Shown here piece after piece: positions 36,401-49,888 of a stretch of DNA of 64,000 bases. Numbering within the stretch: position 1 is the first letter of the stretch; the number at the start of each line of letters is the position of its first letter. This DNA comes from Symbiodinium natans. Its lineage: Eukaryota > Sar > Dinophyceae > Suessiales > Symbiodiniaceae. The stretch spans positions 224,024 to 288,023 of the forward strand of contig CAJNDS010002492.1 of assembly GCA_905221605.1 (NCBI GenBank), read 5' to 3'. The position numbers and the translations under genes are program-made. The notes under the pieces are model-generated. The model was not told where the DNA came from. It worked only from the letters and a program-made list of their open reading frames with translations, and did not search any database.

Positions 36401-39400
36401 GGTACTGTTGATGGAGGAAATCTTGCACCGCTTTAACTGGCCAAGCAAAGTAGAGACCCCGCACCCCCTTTTTAATATTGACTGTTGATCCTCGAAAGTG
36501 CCGTGGGTTCCAATGACAAAAATCTTGCACCACCTCGGTGTCCATCATCGTCAATATTAAAAAAGGGGTGCGGGGTCATGCTCATGTGTCGTGTCACTTG
36601 TGATTCAGTAGGTGGTGCAAGATTTCCTCCATCAACCGACAGGATCCTGTTGCCAAAAGCAGCCTGTGTATTTACTAGACATCACCAAACTGCCAGAGTC
36701 CCTCGTCAGGGGTGCCATTGGTGGCATGAAACGTCGTTCTCCGCCAAGGGAGCTCCAGTGTATCCTGCACCTTTTGTACAGTTAACACTCAGTTAACACT
36801 CAGTTAACACTACAGTTAACACTACAGTTAACACTACCGAAATGCTGCAAAAACCAGCATTTTCCTCAAATTTGTGTTAAAGGCAGTAAAAATACTAATT
36901 TACTTCTTTTAAATGTGTGTATCCAGCAAAATGCTGGTTTTTGCAGCATTTCGGTAGTGTTAACTGTAGTGTTAACTGTAGTGTTAACTGAGTGTTAACT
37001 GAGTGTTAACTGTGGAAAGGTACCATATGCAGTTAGCACTGTATACTCATCATACATCTTGCTTGCTGCGACGACGTTGAAAGGTACTGACAGGATCCTG
37101 TTGCCAAAAGCAGCCTGTGTATTTACTAGACATCACCAAACTGCCAGAGTCCCTCGTCAGGGGTGCCATTGGTGGCATGAAACGTCGTTCTCCGCCAAGG
37201 GAGCTCCAGTGTATCCTGCACCTTTTGTACAGTTAACACTCAGTTAACACTCAGTTAACACTACAGTTAACACTACAGTTAACACTACCGAAATGCTGCA
37301 AAAACCAGCATTTTCCTCAAATTTGTGTTAAAGGCAGTAAAAATACTAATTTACTTCTTTTAAATGTGTGTATCCAGCAAAATGCTGGTTTTTGCAGCAT
37401 TTCGGTAGTGTTAACTGTGGTGTTAACTGTAGTGTTAACTGTAGTGTTAACTGAGTGTTAACTGAGTGTTAACTGTGGAAAGGTACCATATGCAGTTAGC
37501 ACTGTATACTCATCATACATCTTGCTTGCTGCGACGACGTTGAAAGGTACCGACAGGATCCTGTTGCCAAAAGCAGCCTGTGTATTTACTAGACATCACC
37601 AAACTGCCAGAGTCCCTCGTCAGGGGTGCCATTGGTGGCATGAAACGTCGTTCTCCGCCAAGGGAGCTCCAGTGTATCCTGCACCTTTTGTACAGTTAAC
37701 ACTCACTCAGTTAACACTACAGTTAACACTACAGTTAACACTACCGAAATGCTGCAAAAACCAGCATTTTCCTCAAATTTGTGTTAAAGGCAGTAAAAAT
37801 ACTAATTTACTTCTTTTAAATGTGTGTATCCAGCAAAATGCTGGTTTTTGCAGCATTTCGGTAGTGTTAACTGTAGTGTTAACTGTAGTGTTAACTGAGT
37901 GTTAACTGAGTGTTAACTGTGGAAAGGTACCATATGCAGTTAGCACTGTATACTCATCATACATCTTGCTTGCTGCGACGACGTTGAAAGGTACTGTTGA
38001 TGGAGGAAATCTTGCACCGCTTTAACTGGCCAAGCAAAGTAGAGACCCCGCACCCCCTTTTTAATATTGACTGTTGATCCTCGAAAGTGCCGTGGGTTCC
38101 AATGACAAAAATCTTGCACCACCTCGGTGTCCATCATCGTCAATATTAGAAAAGGGGTGCGGGGTCATGCTCATGTGTCGTGTCACTTGTGATTCAGTAG
38201 GTGGTGCAAGATTTCCTCCATCAACCGACAGGATCCTGTTGCCAAAAGCAGCCTGTGTATTTACTAGACATCACCAAACTGCCAGAGTCCCTCGTCAGGG
38301 GTGCCATTGGTGGCATGAAACGTCGTTCTCCGCCAGGGAGCTCCAGTGTATCCTGCACCTTTTGTACAGTTAACACTCAGTTAACACTCAGTTAACACTA
38401 CAGTTAACACTACAGTTAACACTACCGAAATGCTGCAAAAACCAGCATTTTCCTCAAATTTGTGTTAAAGGCAGTAAAAATGCTAATTTACTTCTTTTAA
38501 ATGTGTGTATCCAGCAAAATGCTGGTTTTTGCAGCATTTCGGTAGTGTTAACTGTAGTGTTAACTGTAGTGTTAACTGAGTGTTAACTGAGTGTTAACTG
38601 TGGAAAGGTACCATATGCAGTTAGCACTGTATACTCATCATACATCTTGCTTGCTGCGACGACGTTGAAAGGTACTGACAGGATCCTGTTGCCAAAAGCA
38701 GCCTGTGTATTTACTAGACATCACCAAACTGCCAGAGTCCCTCGTCAGGGGTGCCATTGGTGGCATGAAACGTCGTTCTCCGCCAAGGGAGCTCCAGTGT
38801 ATCCTGCACCTTTTGTACAGTTAACACTCAGTTAACACTCAGTTAACGCTACAGTTAACACTACAGTTAACACTACCGAAATGCTGCAAAAACCAGCATT
38901 TTCCTCAAATTTGTGTTAAAGGCAGTAAAAATACTAATTTACTTCTTTTAAATGTGTGTATCCAGCAAAATGCTGGTTTTTGCAGCATTTCGGTAGTGTT
39001 AACTGTACTGTAGTGTTAACTGTAGTGTTAACTGAGTGTTAACTGAGTGTTAACTGTGGAAAGGTACCATATGCAGTTAGCACTGTATACTCATCATACA
39101 TCTTGCTTGCTGCGACGACGTTGAAAGGTACCGACAGGATCCTGTTGCCAAAAGCAGCCTGTGTATTTACTAGACATCACCAAACTGCCAGAGTCCCTCG
39201 TCAGGGGTGCCATTGGTGGCATGAAACGTCGTTCTCCGCCAAGGGAGCTCCAGTGTATCCTGCACCTTTTGTACAGTTAACACTCCGTTGACACTCAGTT
39301 AACACTACAGTTAACACTACAGTTAACACTACCGAAATGCTGCAAAAACCAGCATTTTCCTCAAATTTGTGTTAAAGGCAGTAAAAATGCTAATTTACTT

Positions 39401-39586
39401 CTTTTAAATGTGTGTATCCAGCAAAATGCTGGTTTTTGCAGCATTTCGGTAGTGTTAACTGTAGTGTTAACTGTAGTGTTAACTGAGTGTTAACTGAGTG
39501 TTAACTGTGGAAAGGTACCATATGCAGTTAGCACTGTATACTCATCATACATCTTGCTTGCTGCGACGACGTTGAAAGGTACTGTT

Positions 39587-39672
39587 GATGGAGGAAATCT
39601 TGCACCGCTTTAACTGGCCAAGCAAAGTAGAGACCCCGCACCCCCTTTTTAATATTGACTGTTGATCCTCGA
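39587..39672. repeat. Truncated B module
   Basis: B stops after GTTGATCCTCGA and continues directly into the CACTCAGTTAAC subrepeats of A, losing about 145 bp of B and the start of A. Confidence 0.85.
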
Positions 39673-42600
39673 CACTCAGTTAACACTCAGTTAACACTAC
39701 AGTTAACACTACAGTTAACACTACCGAAATGCTGCAAAAACCAGCATTTTCCTCAAATTTGTGTTAAAGGCAGTAAAAATGCTAATTTACTTCTTTTAAA
39801 TGTGTGTATCCAGCAAAATGCTGGTTTTTGCAGCATTTCGGTAGTGTTAACTGTAGTGTTAACTGTAGTGTTAACTGAGTGTTAACTGAGTGTTAACTGT
39901 GGAAAGGTACCATATGCAGTTAGCACTGTATACTCATCATACATCTTGCTTGCTGCGACGACGTTGAAAGGTACTGTTGATGGAGGAAATCTTGCACCGC
40001 TTTAACTGGCCAAGCAAAGTAGAGACCCCGCACCCCCTTTTTAATATTGACTGTTGATCCTCGAAAGTGCCGTGGGTTCCAATGACAAAAATCTTGCACC
40101 ACCTCGGTGTCCATCATCGTCAATATGAAAAAAGGGGTGCGGGGTCATGCTCATGTGTCGTGTCACTTGTGATTCAGTAGGTGGTGCAAGATTTCCTCCA
40201 TCAACCGACAGGATCCTGTTGCCAAAAGCAGCCTGTGTATTTACTAGACATCACCAAACTGCCAGAGTCCCTCGTCAGGGGTGCCATTGGTGGCATGAAA
40301 CGTCGTTCTCCGCCAAGGGAGCTCCAGTGTATCCTGCACCTTTTGTACAGTTAACACTCAGTTAACACTCAGTTAACACTACAGTTAACACTACAGTTAA
40401 CACTACCGAAATGCTGCAAAAACCAGCATTTTCCTCAAATTTGTGTTAAAGGCAGTAAAAATACTAATTTACTTCTTTTAAATGTGTGTATCCAGCAAAA
40501 TGCTGGTTTTTGCAGCATTTCGGTAGTGTTTACTGTAGTGTTAACTGTAGTGTTAACTGAGTGTTAACTGAGTGTTAACTGTGGAAAGGTACCATATGCA
40601 GTTAGCACTGTATACTCATCATACATCTTGCTTGCTGCGACGACGTTGAAAGGTACTGACAGGATCCTGTTGCCAAAAGCAGCCTGTGTATTTACTAGAC
40701 ATCACCAAACTGCCAGAGTCCCTCGTCAGGGGTGCCATTGGGGGCATGAAACGTCGTTCTCCGCCAAGGGAGCTCCAGTGTATCCTGCACCTTTTGTACA
40801 GTTAACACTCAGTTAACACTCAGTTAACACTACAGTTAACACTACAGTTAACACTACAGTTAACACTACCGAAATGCTGCAAAAACCAGCATTTTCCTCA
40901 AATTTGTGTTAAAGGCAGTAAAAATACTAATTTACTTCTTTTAAATGTGTGTATCCAGCAAAATGCTGGTTTTTGCAGCATTTCGGTAGTGTTAACTGTA
41001 CTGTAGTGTTAACTGTAGTGTTAACTGAGTGTTAACTGAGTGTTAACTGTGGAAAGGTACCATATGCAGTTAGCACTGTATACTCATCATACATCTTGCT
41101 TGCTGCGACGACGTTGAAAGGTACCGACAGGATCCTGTTGCCAAAAGCAGCCTGTGTATTTACTAGACATCACCAAACTGCCAGAGTCCCTCGTCAGGGG
41201 TGCCATTGGTGGCATGAAACGTCGTTCTCCGCCAAGGGAGCTCCAGTGTATCCTGCACCTTTTGTACAGTTAACACTCAGTTAACACTCAGTTAACACTA
41301 CAGTTAACACTACAGTTAACACTACCGAAATGCTGCAAAAACCAGCATTTTCCTCAAATTTGTGTTAAAGGCAGTAAAAATACTAATTTACTTCTTTTAA
41401 ATGTGTGTATCCAGCAAAATGCTGGTTTTTGCAGCATTTCGGTAGTGTTAACTGTAGTGTTAACTGTAGTGTTAACTGAGTGTTAACTGAGTGTTAACTG
41501 TGGAAAGGTACCATATGCAGTTAGCACTGTATACTCATCATACATCTTGCTTGCTGCGACGACGTTGAAAGGTACTGTTGATGGAGGAAATCTTGCACCG
41601 CTTTAACTGGCCAAGCAAAGTAGAGACCCCGCACCCCCTTTTTAATATTGACTGTTGATCCTCGAAAGTGCCGTGGGTTCCAATGACAAAAATCTTGCAC
41701 CACCTCGGTGTCCATCATCGTCAATATGAAAAAAGGGGTGCGGGGTCATGCTCATGTGTCGTGTCACTTGTGATTCAGTAGGTGGTGCAAGATTTCCTCC
41801 ATCAACCGACAGGATCCTGTTGCCAAAAGCAGCCTGTGTATTTACTAGACATCACCAAACTGCCAGAGTCCCTCGTCAGGGGTGCCATTGGTGGCATGAA
41901 ACGTCGTTCTCCGCCAAGGGAGCTCCAGTGTATCCTGCACCTTTTGTACAGTTAACACTCAGTTAACACTCAGTTAACACTACAGTTAACACTACAGTTA
42001 ACACTACCGAAATGCTGCAAAAACCAGCATTTTCCTCAAATTTGTGTTAAAGGCAGTAAAAATGCTAATTTACTTCTTTTAAATGTGTGTATCCAGCAAA
42101 ATGCTGGTTTTTGCAGCATTTCGGTAGTGTTAACTGTAGTGTTAACTGTAGTGTTAACTGTAGTGTTAACTGAGTGTTAACTGAGTGTTAACTGTGGAAA
42201 GGTACCATATGCAGTTAGCACTGTATACTCATCATACATCTTGCTTGCTGCGACGACGTTGAAAGGTACTGACAGGATCCTGTTGCCAAAAGCAGCCTGT
42301 GTATTTACTAGACATCACCAAACTGCCAGAGTCCCTCGTCAGGGGTGCCATTGGTGGCATGAAACGTCGTTCTCCGCCAAGGGAGCTCCAGTGTATCCTG
42401 CACCTTTTGTACAGTTAACACTCAGTTAACACTCAGTTAACGCTACAGTTAACACTACAGTTAACACTACCGAAATGCTGCAAAAACCAGCTTTTTCCTC
42501 AAATTTGTGTTAAAGGCAGTAAAAATACTAATTTACTTCTTTTAAATGTGTGTATCCAGCAAAATGCTGGTTTTTGCAGCATTTCGGTAGTGTTAACTGT

Positions 42601-42900
42601 AGTGTTAACTGTAGTGTTAACTGAGTGTTAACTGAGTGTTAACTGTGGAAAGGTACCATATGCAGTTAGCACTGTATACTCATCATACATCTTGCTTGCT
42701 GCGACGACGTTGAAAGGTACCGACAGGATCCTGTTGCCAAAAGCAGCCTGTGTATTTACTAGACATCACCAAACTGCCAGAGTCCCTCGTCAGGGGTGCC
42801 ATTGGTGGCATGAAACGTCGTTCTCCGCCAAGGGAGCTCCAGTGTATCCTGCACCTTTTGTACAGTTAACACTCAGTTAACACTCAGTTAACACTACAGT

Positions 42901-43000
42901 NNNNNNNNNNNNNNNNNNNNNNNNNNNNNNNNNNNNNNNNNNNNNNNNNNNNNNNNNNNNNNNNNNNNNNNNNNNNNNNNNNNNNNNNNNNNNNNNNNNN
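42901..43000. other. 100-N assembly gap inside the satellite
   Basis: Exactly 100 N between two A modules; a placeholder size, so copies are probably missing. Confidence 0.99.
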
Positions 43001-46000
43001 TCACCAAACTGCCAGAGTCCCTCGTCAGGGGTGCCATTGGTGGCATGAAACGTCGTTCTCCGCCAAGGGAGCTCCAGTGTATCCTGCACCTTTTGTACAG
43101 TTAACACTCAGTTAACACTCAGTTAACACTACAGTTAACACTACAGTTAACACTACCGAAATGCTGCAAAAACCAGCATTTTCCTCAAATTTGTGTTAAA
43201 GGCAGTAAAAATACTAATTTACTTCTTTTAAATGTGTGTATCCAGCAAAATGCTGGTTTTTGCAGCATTTCGGTAGTGTTAACTGTAGTGTTAACTGTAG
43301 TGTTAACTGTAGTGTTAACTGAGTGTTAACTGAGTGTTAACTGTGGAAAGGTACCATATGCAGTTAGCACTGTATACTCATCATACATCTTGCTTGCTGC
43401 GACGACGTTGAAAGGTACTGTTGATGGAGGAAATCTTGCACCGCTTTAAATGGCCAAGCAAAGTAGAGACCCCGCACCCCCTTTTTAATATTGACTGTTG
43501 ATCCTCGAAAGTGCCGCGGTTCCAATGACAAAAATCTTGCACCACCTGGGTGTCCATCATCGTCAATATTAAAAAGGGGGTGCGGGGTCATGCTCATGTG
43601 TCGTGTCACTTGTGATTCAGTAGGTGGTGCAAGATTTCCTCCATCAACCGACAGGATCCTGTTGCCAAAAGCAGCCTGTGTATTTACTAGACATCACCAA
43701 ACTGCCAGAGTCCCTCGTCAGGGGTGCCATTGGTGGCATGAAACGTCGTTCTCCGCCAGGGAGCTCCAGTGTATCCTGCACCTTTTGTACAGTTAACACT
43801 CAGTTAACACTCAGTTAACACTACAGTTAACACTACAGTTAACACTACCGAAATGCTGCAAAAACCAGCATTTTCCTCAAATTTGTGTTAAAGGCAGTAA
43901 AAATACTAACTTACTTCTTTTAAATGTGTGTATCCAGCAAAATGCTGGTTTTTGCAGCATTTCGGTAGTGTTTACTGTAGTGTTAACTGTAGTGTTAACT
44001 GAGTGTTAACTGAGTGTTAACTGTGGAAAGGTACCATATGCAGTTAGCACTGTATACTCATCATACATCTTGCTTGCTGCGACGACGTTGAAAGGTACTG
44101 ACAGGATCCTGTTGCCAAAAGCAGCCTGTGTATTTACTAGACATCACCAAACTGCCAGAGTCCCTCGTCAGGGGTGCCATTGGTGGCATGAAACGTCGTT
44201 CTCCGCCAAGGGAGCTCCAGTGTATCCTGCACCTTTTGTACAGTTAACACTCAGTTAACACTCAGTTAACACTACAGTTAACACTACAGTTAACACTACA
44301 GTTAACACTACCGAAATGCTGCAAAAACCAGCATTTTCCTCAAATTTGTGTTAAAGGCAGTAAAAATACTAATTTACTTCTTTTAAATGTGTGTATCCAG
44401 CAAAATGCTGGTTTTTGCAGCATTTCGGTAGTGTTAACTGTACTGTAGTGTTAACTGTAGTGTTAACTGTAGTGTTAACTGTAGTGTTAACTGTAGTGTT
44501 AACTGAGTGTTAACTGAGTGTTAACTGTGGAAAGGTACCATATGCAGTTAGCACTGTATACTCATCATACATCTTGCTTGCTGCGACGACGTTGAAAGGT
44601 ACCGACAGGATCCTGTTGCCAAAAGCAGCCTGTGTATTTACTAGACATCACCAAACTGCCAGAGTCCCTCGTCAGGGGTGCCATTGGTGGCATGAAACGT
44701 CGTTCTCCGCCAAGGGAGCTCCAGTGTATCCTGCACCTTTTGTACAGTTAACACTCAGTTAACACTCAGTTAACACTCAGTTAACACTACAGTTAACACT
44801 ACAGTTAACACTACCGAAATGCTGCAAAAACCAGCATTTTCCTCAAATTTGTGTTAAAGGCAGTAGAAATACTAATTTACTTCTTTTAAATGTGTGTATC
44901 CAGCAAAATGCTGGTTTTTGCAGCATTTCGGTAGTGTTAACTGTAGTGTTAACTGTAGTGTTAACTGAGTGTTAACTGAGTGTTAACTGTGGAAAGGTAC
45001 CATATGCAGTTAGCACTGTATACTCATCATACATCTTGCTTGCTGCGACGACGTTGAAAGGTACTGTTGATGGAGGAAATCTTGCACCGCTTTAACTGGC
45101 CAAGCAAAGTAGAGACCCCGCACCCCCTTTTTAATATTGACTGTTGATCCTCGAAAGTGCCGTGGGTTCCAATGACAAAAATCTTGCACCACCTCGGTGT
45201 CCATCATCGTCAATATTAAAAAAGGGGTGCGGGGTCATGCTCATGTGTCGTGTCACTTGTGATTCAGTAGGTGGTGCAAGATTTCCTCCATCAACCGACA
45301 GGATCCTGTTGCCAAAAGCAGCCTGTGTATTTACTAGACATCACCAAACTGCCAGAGTCCCTCGTCAGGGGTGCCATTGGTGGCATGAAACGTCGTTCTC
45401 CGCCAAGGGAGCTCCAGTGTATCCTGCACCTTTTGTACAGTTAACACTCAGTTAACACTCAGTTAACACTACAGTTAACACTACAGTTAACACTACCGAA
45501 ATGCTGCAAAAACCAGCATTTTCCTCAAATTTGTGTTAAAGGCAGTAAAAATACTAATTTACTTCTTTTAAATGTGTGTATCCAGCAAAATGCTGGTTTT
45601 TGCAGCATTTCGGTAGTGTTAACTGTAGTGTTAACTGTAGTGTTAACTGAGTGTTAACTGAGTGTTAACTGTGGAAAGGTACCATATGCAGTTAGCACTG
45701 TATACTCATCATACATCTTGCTTGCTGCGACGACGTTGAAAGGTACCGACAGGATCCTGTTGCCAAAAGCAGCCTGTGTATTTACTAGACATCACCAAAC
45801 TGCCAGAGTCCCTCGTCAGGGGTGCCATTGGTGGCATGAAACGTCGTTCTCCGCCAAGGGAGCTCCAGTGTATCCTGCACCTTTTGTACAGTTAACACTC
45901 AGTTAACACTCAGTTAACGCTACAGTTAACACTACAGTTAACACTACCGAAATGCTGCAAAAACCAGCATTTTCCTCAAATTTGTGTTAAAGGCAGTAAA

Positions 46001-49000
46001 AATACTAATTTACTTCTTTTAAATGTGTGTATCCAGCAAAATGCTGGTTTTTGCAGCATTTCGGTAGTGTTAACTGTACTGTAGTGTTAACTGTAGTGTT
46101 AACTGAGTGTTAACTGAGTGTTAACTGTGGAAAGGTACCATATGCAGTTAGCACTGTATACTCATCATACATCTTGCTTGCTGCGACGACGTTGAAAGGT
46201 ACCGACAGGATCCTGTTGCCAAAAGCAGCCTGTGTATTTACTAGACATCACCAAACTGCCAGAGTCCCTCGTCAGGGGTGCCATTGGTGGCATGAAACGT
46301 CGTTCTCCGCCAAGGGAGCTCCAGTGTATCCTGCACCTTTTGTACAGTTAACACTCAGTTAACACTCAGTTAACGCTACAGTTAACACTACAGTTAACAC
46401 TACCGAAATGCTGCAAAAACCAGCATTTTCCTCAAATTTGTGTTAAAGGCAGTAAAAATACTAATTTACTTCTTTTAAATGTGTGTATCCAGCAAAATGC
46501 TGGTTTTTGCAGCATTTCGGTAGTGTTAACTGTAGTGTTAACTGTAGTGTTAACTGAGTGTTAACTGAGTGTTAACTGTGGAAAGGTACCATATGCAGTT
46601 AGCACTGTATACTCATCATACATCTTGCTTGCTGCGACGACGTTGAAAGGTACTGTTGATGGAGGAAATCTTGCACCGCTTTAACTGGCCAAGCAAAGTA
46701 GAGACCCCGCACCCCCTTTTTAATATTGACTGTTGATCCTCGAAAGTGCCGTGGGTTCCAATGACAAAAATCTTGCACCACCTCGGTGTCCATCATCGTC
46801 AATATTAAAAAAGGGGTGCGGGGTCATGCTCATGTGTCGTGTCACTTGTGATTCAGTAGGTGGTGCAAGATTTCCTCCATCAACCGACAGGATCCTGTTG
46901 CCAAAAGCAGCCTGTGTATTTACTAGACATCACCAAACTGCCAGAGTCCCTCGTCAGGGGTGCCATTGGTGGCATGAAACGTCGTTCTCCGCCAAGGGAG
47001 CTCCAGTGTATCCTGCACCTTTTGTACAGTTAACACTCAGTTAACACTCAGTTAACACTACAGTTAACACTACAGTTAACACTACCGAAATGCTGCAAAA
47101 ACCAGCATTTTCCTCAAATTTGTGTTAAAGGCAGTAAAAATACTAATTTACTTCTTTTAAATGTGTGTATCCAGCAAAATGCTGGTTTTTGCAGCATTTC
47201 GGTAGTGTTAACTGTAGTGTTAACTGTAGTGTTAACTGAGTGTTAACTGAGTGTTAACTGTGGAAAGGTACCATATGCAGTTAGCACTGTATACTCATCA
47301 TACATCTTGCTTGCTGCGACGACGTTGAAAGGTACTGTTGATGGAGGAAATCTTGCACCGCTTTAACTGGCCAAGCAAAGTAGAGACCCCGCACCCCCTT
47401 TTTAATATTGACTGTTGATCCTCGAAAGTGCCGTGGGTTCCAATGACAAAAATCTTGCACCACCTCGGTGTCCATCATCGTCAATATTAAAAAAGGGGTG
47501 CGGGGTCATGCTCATGTGTCGTGTCACTTGTGATTCAGTAGGTGGTGCAAGATTTCCTCCATCAACCGACAGGATCCTGTTGCCAAAAGCAGCCTGTGTA
47601 TTTACTAGACATCACCAAACTGCCAGAGTCCCTCGTCAGGGGTGCCATTGGTGGCATGAAACGTCGTTCTCCGCCAGGGAGCTCCAGTGTATCCTGCACC
47701 TTTTGTACAGTTAACACTCAGTTAACACTCAGTTAACACTACAGTTAACACTACAGTTAACACTACCGAAATGCTGCAAAAACCAGCATTTTCCTCAAAT
47801 TTGTGTTAAAGGCAGTAAAAATACTAATTTACTTCTTTTAAATGTGTGTATCCAGCAAAATGCTGGTTTTTGCAGCATTTCGGTAGTGTTAACTGTAGTG
47901 TTAACTGTAGTGTTAACTGAGTGTTAACTGAGTGTTAACTGAAAGGTACCATATGCAGTTAGCACTGTATACTCATCATACATCTTGCTTGCTGCGACGA
48001 CGTTGAAAGGTACTGTTGATGGAGGAAATCTTGCACCGCTTTAACTGGCCAAGCAAAGTAGAGACCCCGCACCCCCTTTTTAATATTGACTGTTGATCCT
48101 CGAAAGTGCCGTGGGTTCCAATGACAAAAATCTTGCACCACCTCGGTGTCCATCATCGTCAATATTAAAAAAGGGGTGCGGGGTCATGCTCATGTGTCGT
48201 GTCACTTGTGATTCAGTAGGTGGTGCAAGATTTCCTCCATCAACCGACAGGATCCTGTTGCCAAAAGCAGCCTGTGTATTTACTAGACATCACCAAACTG
48301 CCAGAGTCCCTCGTCAGGGGTGCCATTGGTGGCATGAAACGTCGTTCTCCGCCAGGGAGCTCCAGTGTATCCTGCACCTTTTGTACAGTTAACACTCAGT
48401 TAACACTCAGTTAACACTACAGTTAACACTACAGTTAACACTACCGAAATGCTGCAAAAACCAGCATTTTCCTCAAATTTGTGTTAAAGGCAGTAAAAAT
48501 ACTAATTTACTTCTTTTAAATGTGTGTATCCAGCAAAATGCTGGTTTTTGCAGCATTTCGGTAGTGTTAACTGTAGTGTTAACTGTAGTGTTAACTGAGT
48601 GTTAACTGAGTGTTAACTGTGGAAAGGTACCATATGCAGTTAGCACTGTATACTCATCATACATCTTGCTTGCTGCGACGACGTTGAAAGGTACTGTTGA
48701 TGGAGGAAATCTTGCACCGCTTTAACTGGCCAAGCAAAGTAGAGACCCCGCACCCCCTTTTTAATATTGACTGTTGATCCTCGAAAGTGCCGTGGGTTCC
48801 AATGACAAAAATCTTGCACCACCTCGGTGTCCATCATCGTCAATATTAAAAAAGGGGTGCGGGGTCATGCTCATGTGTCGTGTCACTTGTGATTCAGTAG
48901 GTGGTGCAAGATTTCCTCCATCAACCGTCTCAGTATGACAGCCTCACATTGATCAGACAGTATTTGCATCAGTCGCTCACAATGAGGTCGCAAGATGACA

Positions 49001-49022
49001 TCACCCTCTGGGCAGCACCTTC

Positions 49023-49289
49023 ATAAGCAGTGTGGCCGCACGTGAGCGATTTCTTCAACTCAGGAAGCACCTCATCGGTAGGTTGGGGCAAGATGCTTTC
49101 CGCCGGCCACAAAGGAAGAAAATGCAACCTGATCGGATGCCGTTGAACTGCAGATTTTCCGCAGAAAGATGCTGTTTGGCTTCCGGAGCCATGAACCAGA
49201 AATGCCAAGAACTAGTGTCTTGCAAACCCCAAGCTGGAGATCAACTTTCGCCCAGAAGGCCAACAGAATCCGTGCGCTACCCGGCATAG
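49023..49289 (+). CDS. Hypothetical ORF next to the satellite
   Basis: Open plus-strand frame containing VAARERFLQLRKHLIGRLGQ and ending PTESVRYPA then TAG at 49287-49289; basic and protein-like. The minus strand also holds a 79-codon ORF (49208-48969) ending SSCDLIVSD. Neither shows a known motif. Confidence 0.22.
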   Translation: MSSVAARERFLQLRKHLIGRLGQDAFRRPQRKKMQPDRMPLNCRFSAERCCLASGAMNQKCQELVSCKPQAGDQLSPRRPTESVRYPA

Positions 49290-49336
49290 GAAGGCTTGCC
49301 AGTTGGGCCAAGTAATCAAATGGCTTGAGCCATACC

Positions 49337-49373
49337 CGAAACCCGAAACCCTAAACCCTAAACCCTAAACCCC
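49337..49373 (+). repeat. Telomere-type (CCCTAAA)n array
   Basis: About five units, some with CCCGAAA. Confidence 0.9.
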
Positions 49374-49842
49374 AGATCGGAGAGGGCACAATGGCCTACC
49401 GAGGATATGAACAAGCCGCCACACAAGAAACAAAAGACGTCAGAACGCAGTGATGCTAAGTCTTAATTTGCTGCCTGTATGCAGCCATACACATACTTAA
49501 CGCAGAGCCTAAACCGAACTTCTACAAGGAACCCGTGGACGATTTTTGGGCAAATGGCACCGAGGTTGTTGTGGCACGGGGGGGTTTTGGTGACCAATAC
49601 TTGGTGTAGGGATGGTTTTGCAAGGATTGGGCCGAGAGGTTTGAATCAGGATTTGCGAGCCCAAAGCTAACCCGGACCCTAGAAACCCTAAAAACCCTAA
49701 AGACTCTAAAAACCCGAAGAACCTTAAAAACCCTGAACACCCTAAACCCTCCCCCCCCTCCACCCACCCCTCCCCTCCGCCCCGCCACGGGGAGGAGGCG
49801 GCCAGTGCCGACGGCCTCGTTGCTGGCAGCAGTACTTCTGGC

Positions 49843-49888
49843 CTAAACCCTAAACCCTAAACCCTAAACTCTAAACCCTAAACCCTAA
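49843..49888 (+). repeat. Telomere-type (CCCTAAA)n array
   Basis: About six units; the surrounding 49380-50090 has short proline/phenylalanine-rich ORFs that look like repeat translations and no convincing gene. Confidence 0.92.

Larger units (their letters stand above)
31709..48925. repeat. 17.2-kb higher-order satellite array of modules A (~450 bp) and B (230 bp)
   Basis: It starts and ends with a B module. The basic higher-order unit is B-A-A-A, about 1.59-1.60 kb (B starts at 31709, 33299, 36407, 37997, 45065). B-A-A (34899-36044) and B-A units of ~680 bp (from 46655 to the right end) also occur. A copies are nearly identical and differ mainly in the number of GTTAAC-containing subrepeats. 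About 29-30 A and 15 B copies, full or partial, are visible. An assembly gap means the true length is unknown. Confidence 0.97.

Noticed and set aside
32361-48415. Dozens of identical 62-, 67- and 103-codon ORFs across the array
   Set aside because: They are the same non-coding satellite modules read repeatedly, start at TTG or ATG by chance, and have no conserved start context or known motif.
31709-48925. CRISPR-like array
   Set aside because: Units are 230-457 bp with no short repeat/unique spacer alternation; the context is eukaryotic.
31709-48925. Tandem 5S rRNA or snRNA gene cluster
   Set aside because: I see no 5S internal promoter, snRNA or spliced-leader sequence in either module.
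48969-49208. Ankyrin-like fragment (CGHTAYEGAAQR)
   Set aside because: Too short and without the repeat consensus; the opposite strand is equally open.
49319-49336. Dinoflagellate spliced-leader relic (TGGCTCAAG on minus; another at 62958-62966 on plus)
   Set aside because: Only nine bases match the leader end; one such match is expected by chance in a window of this size.
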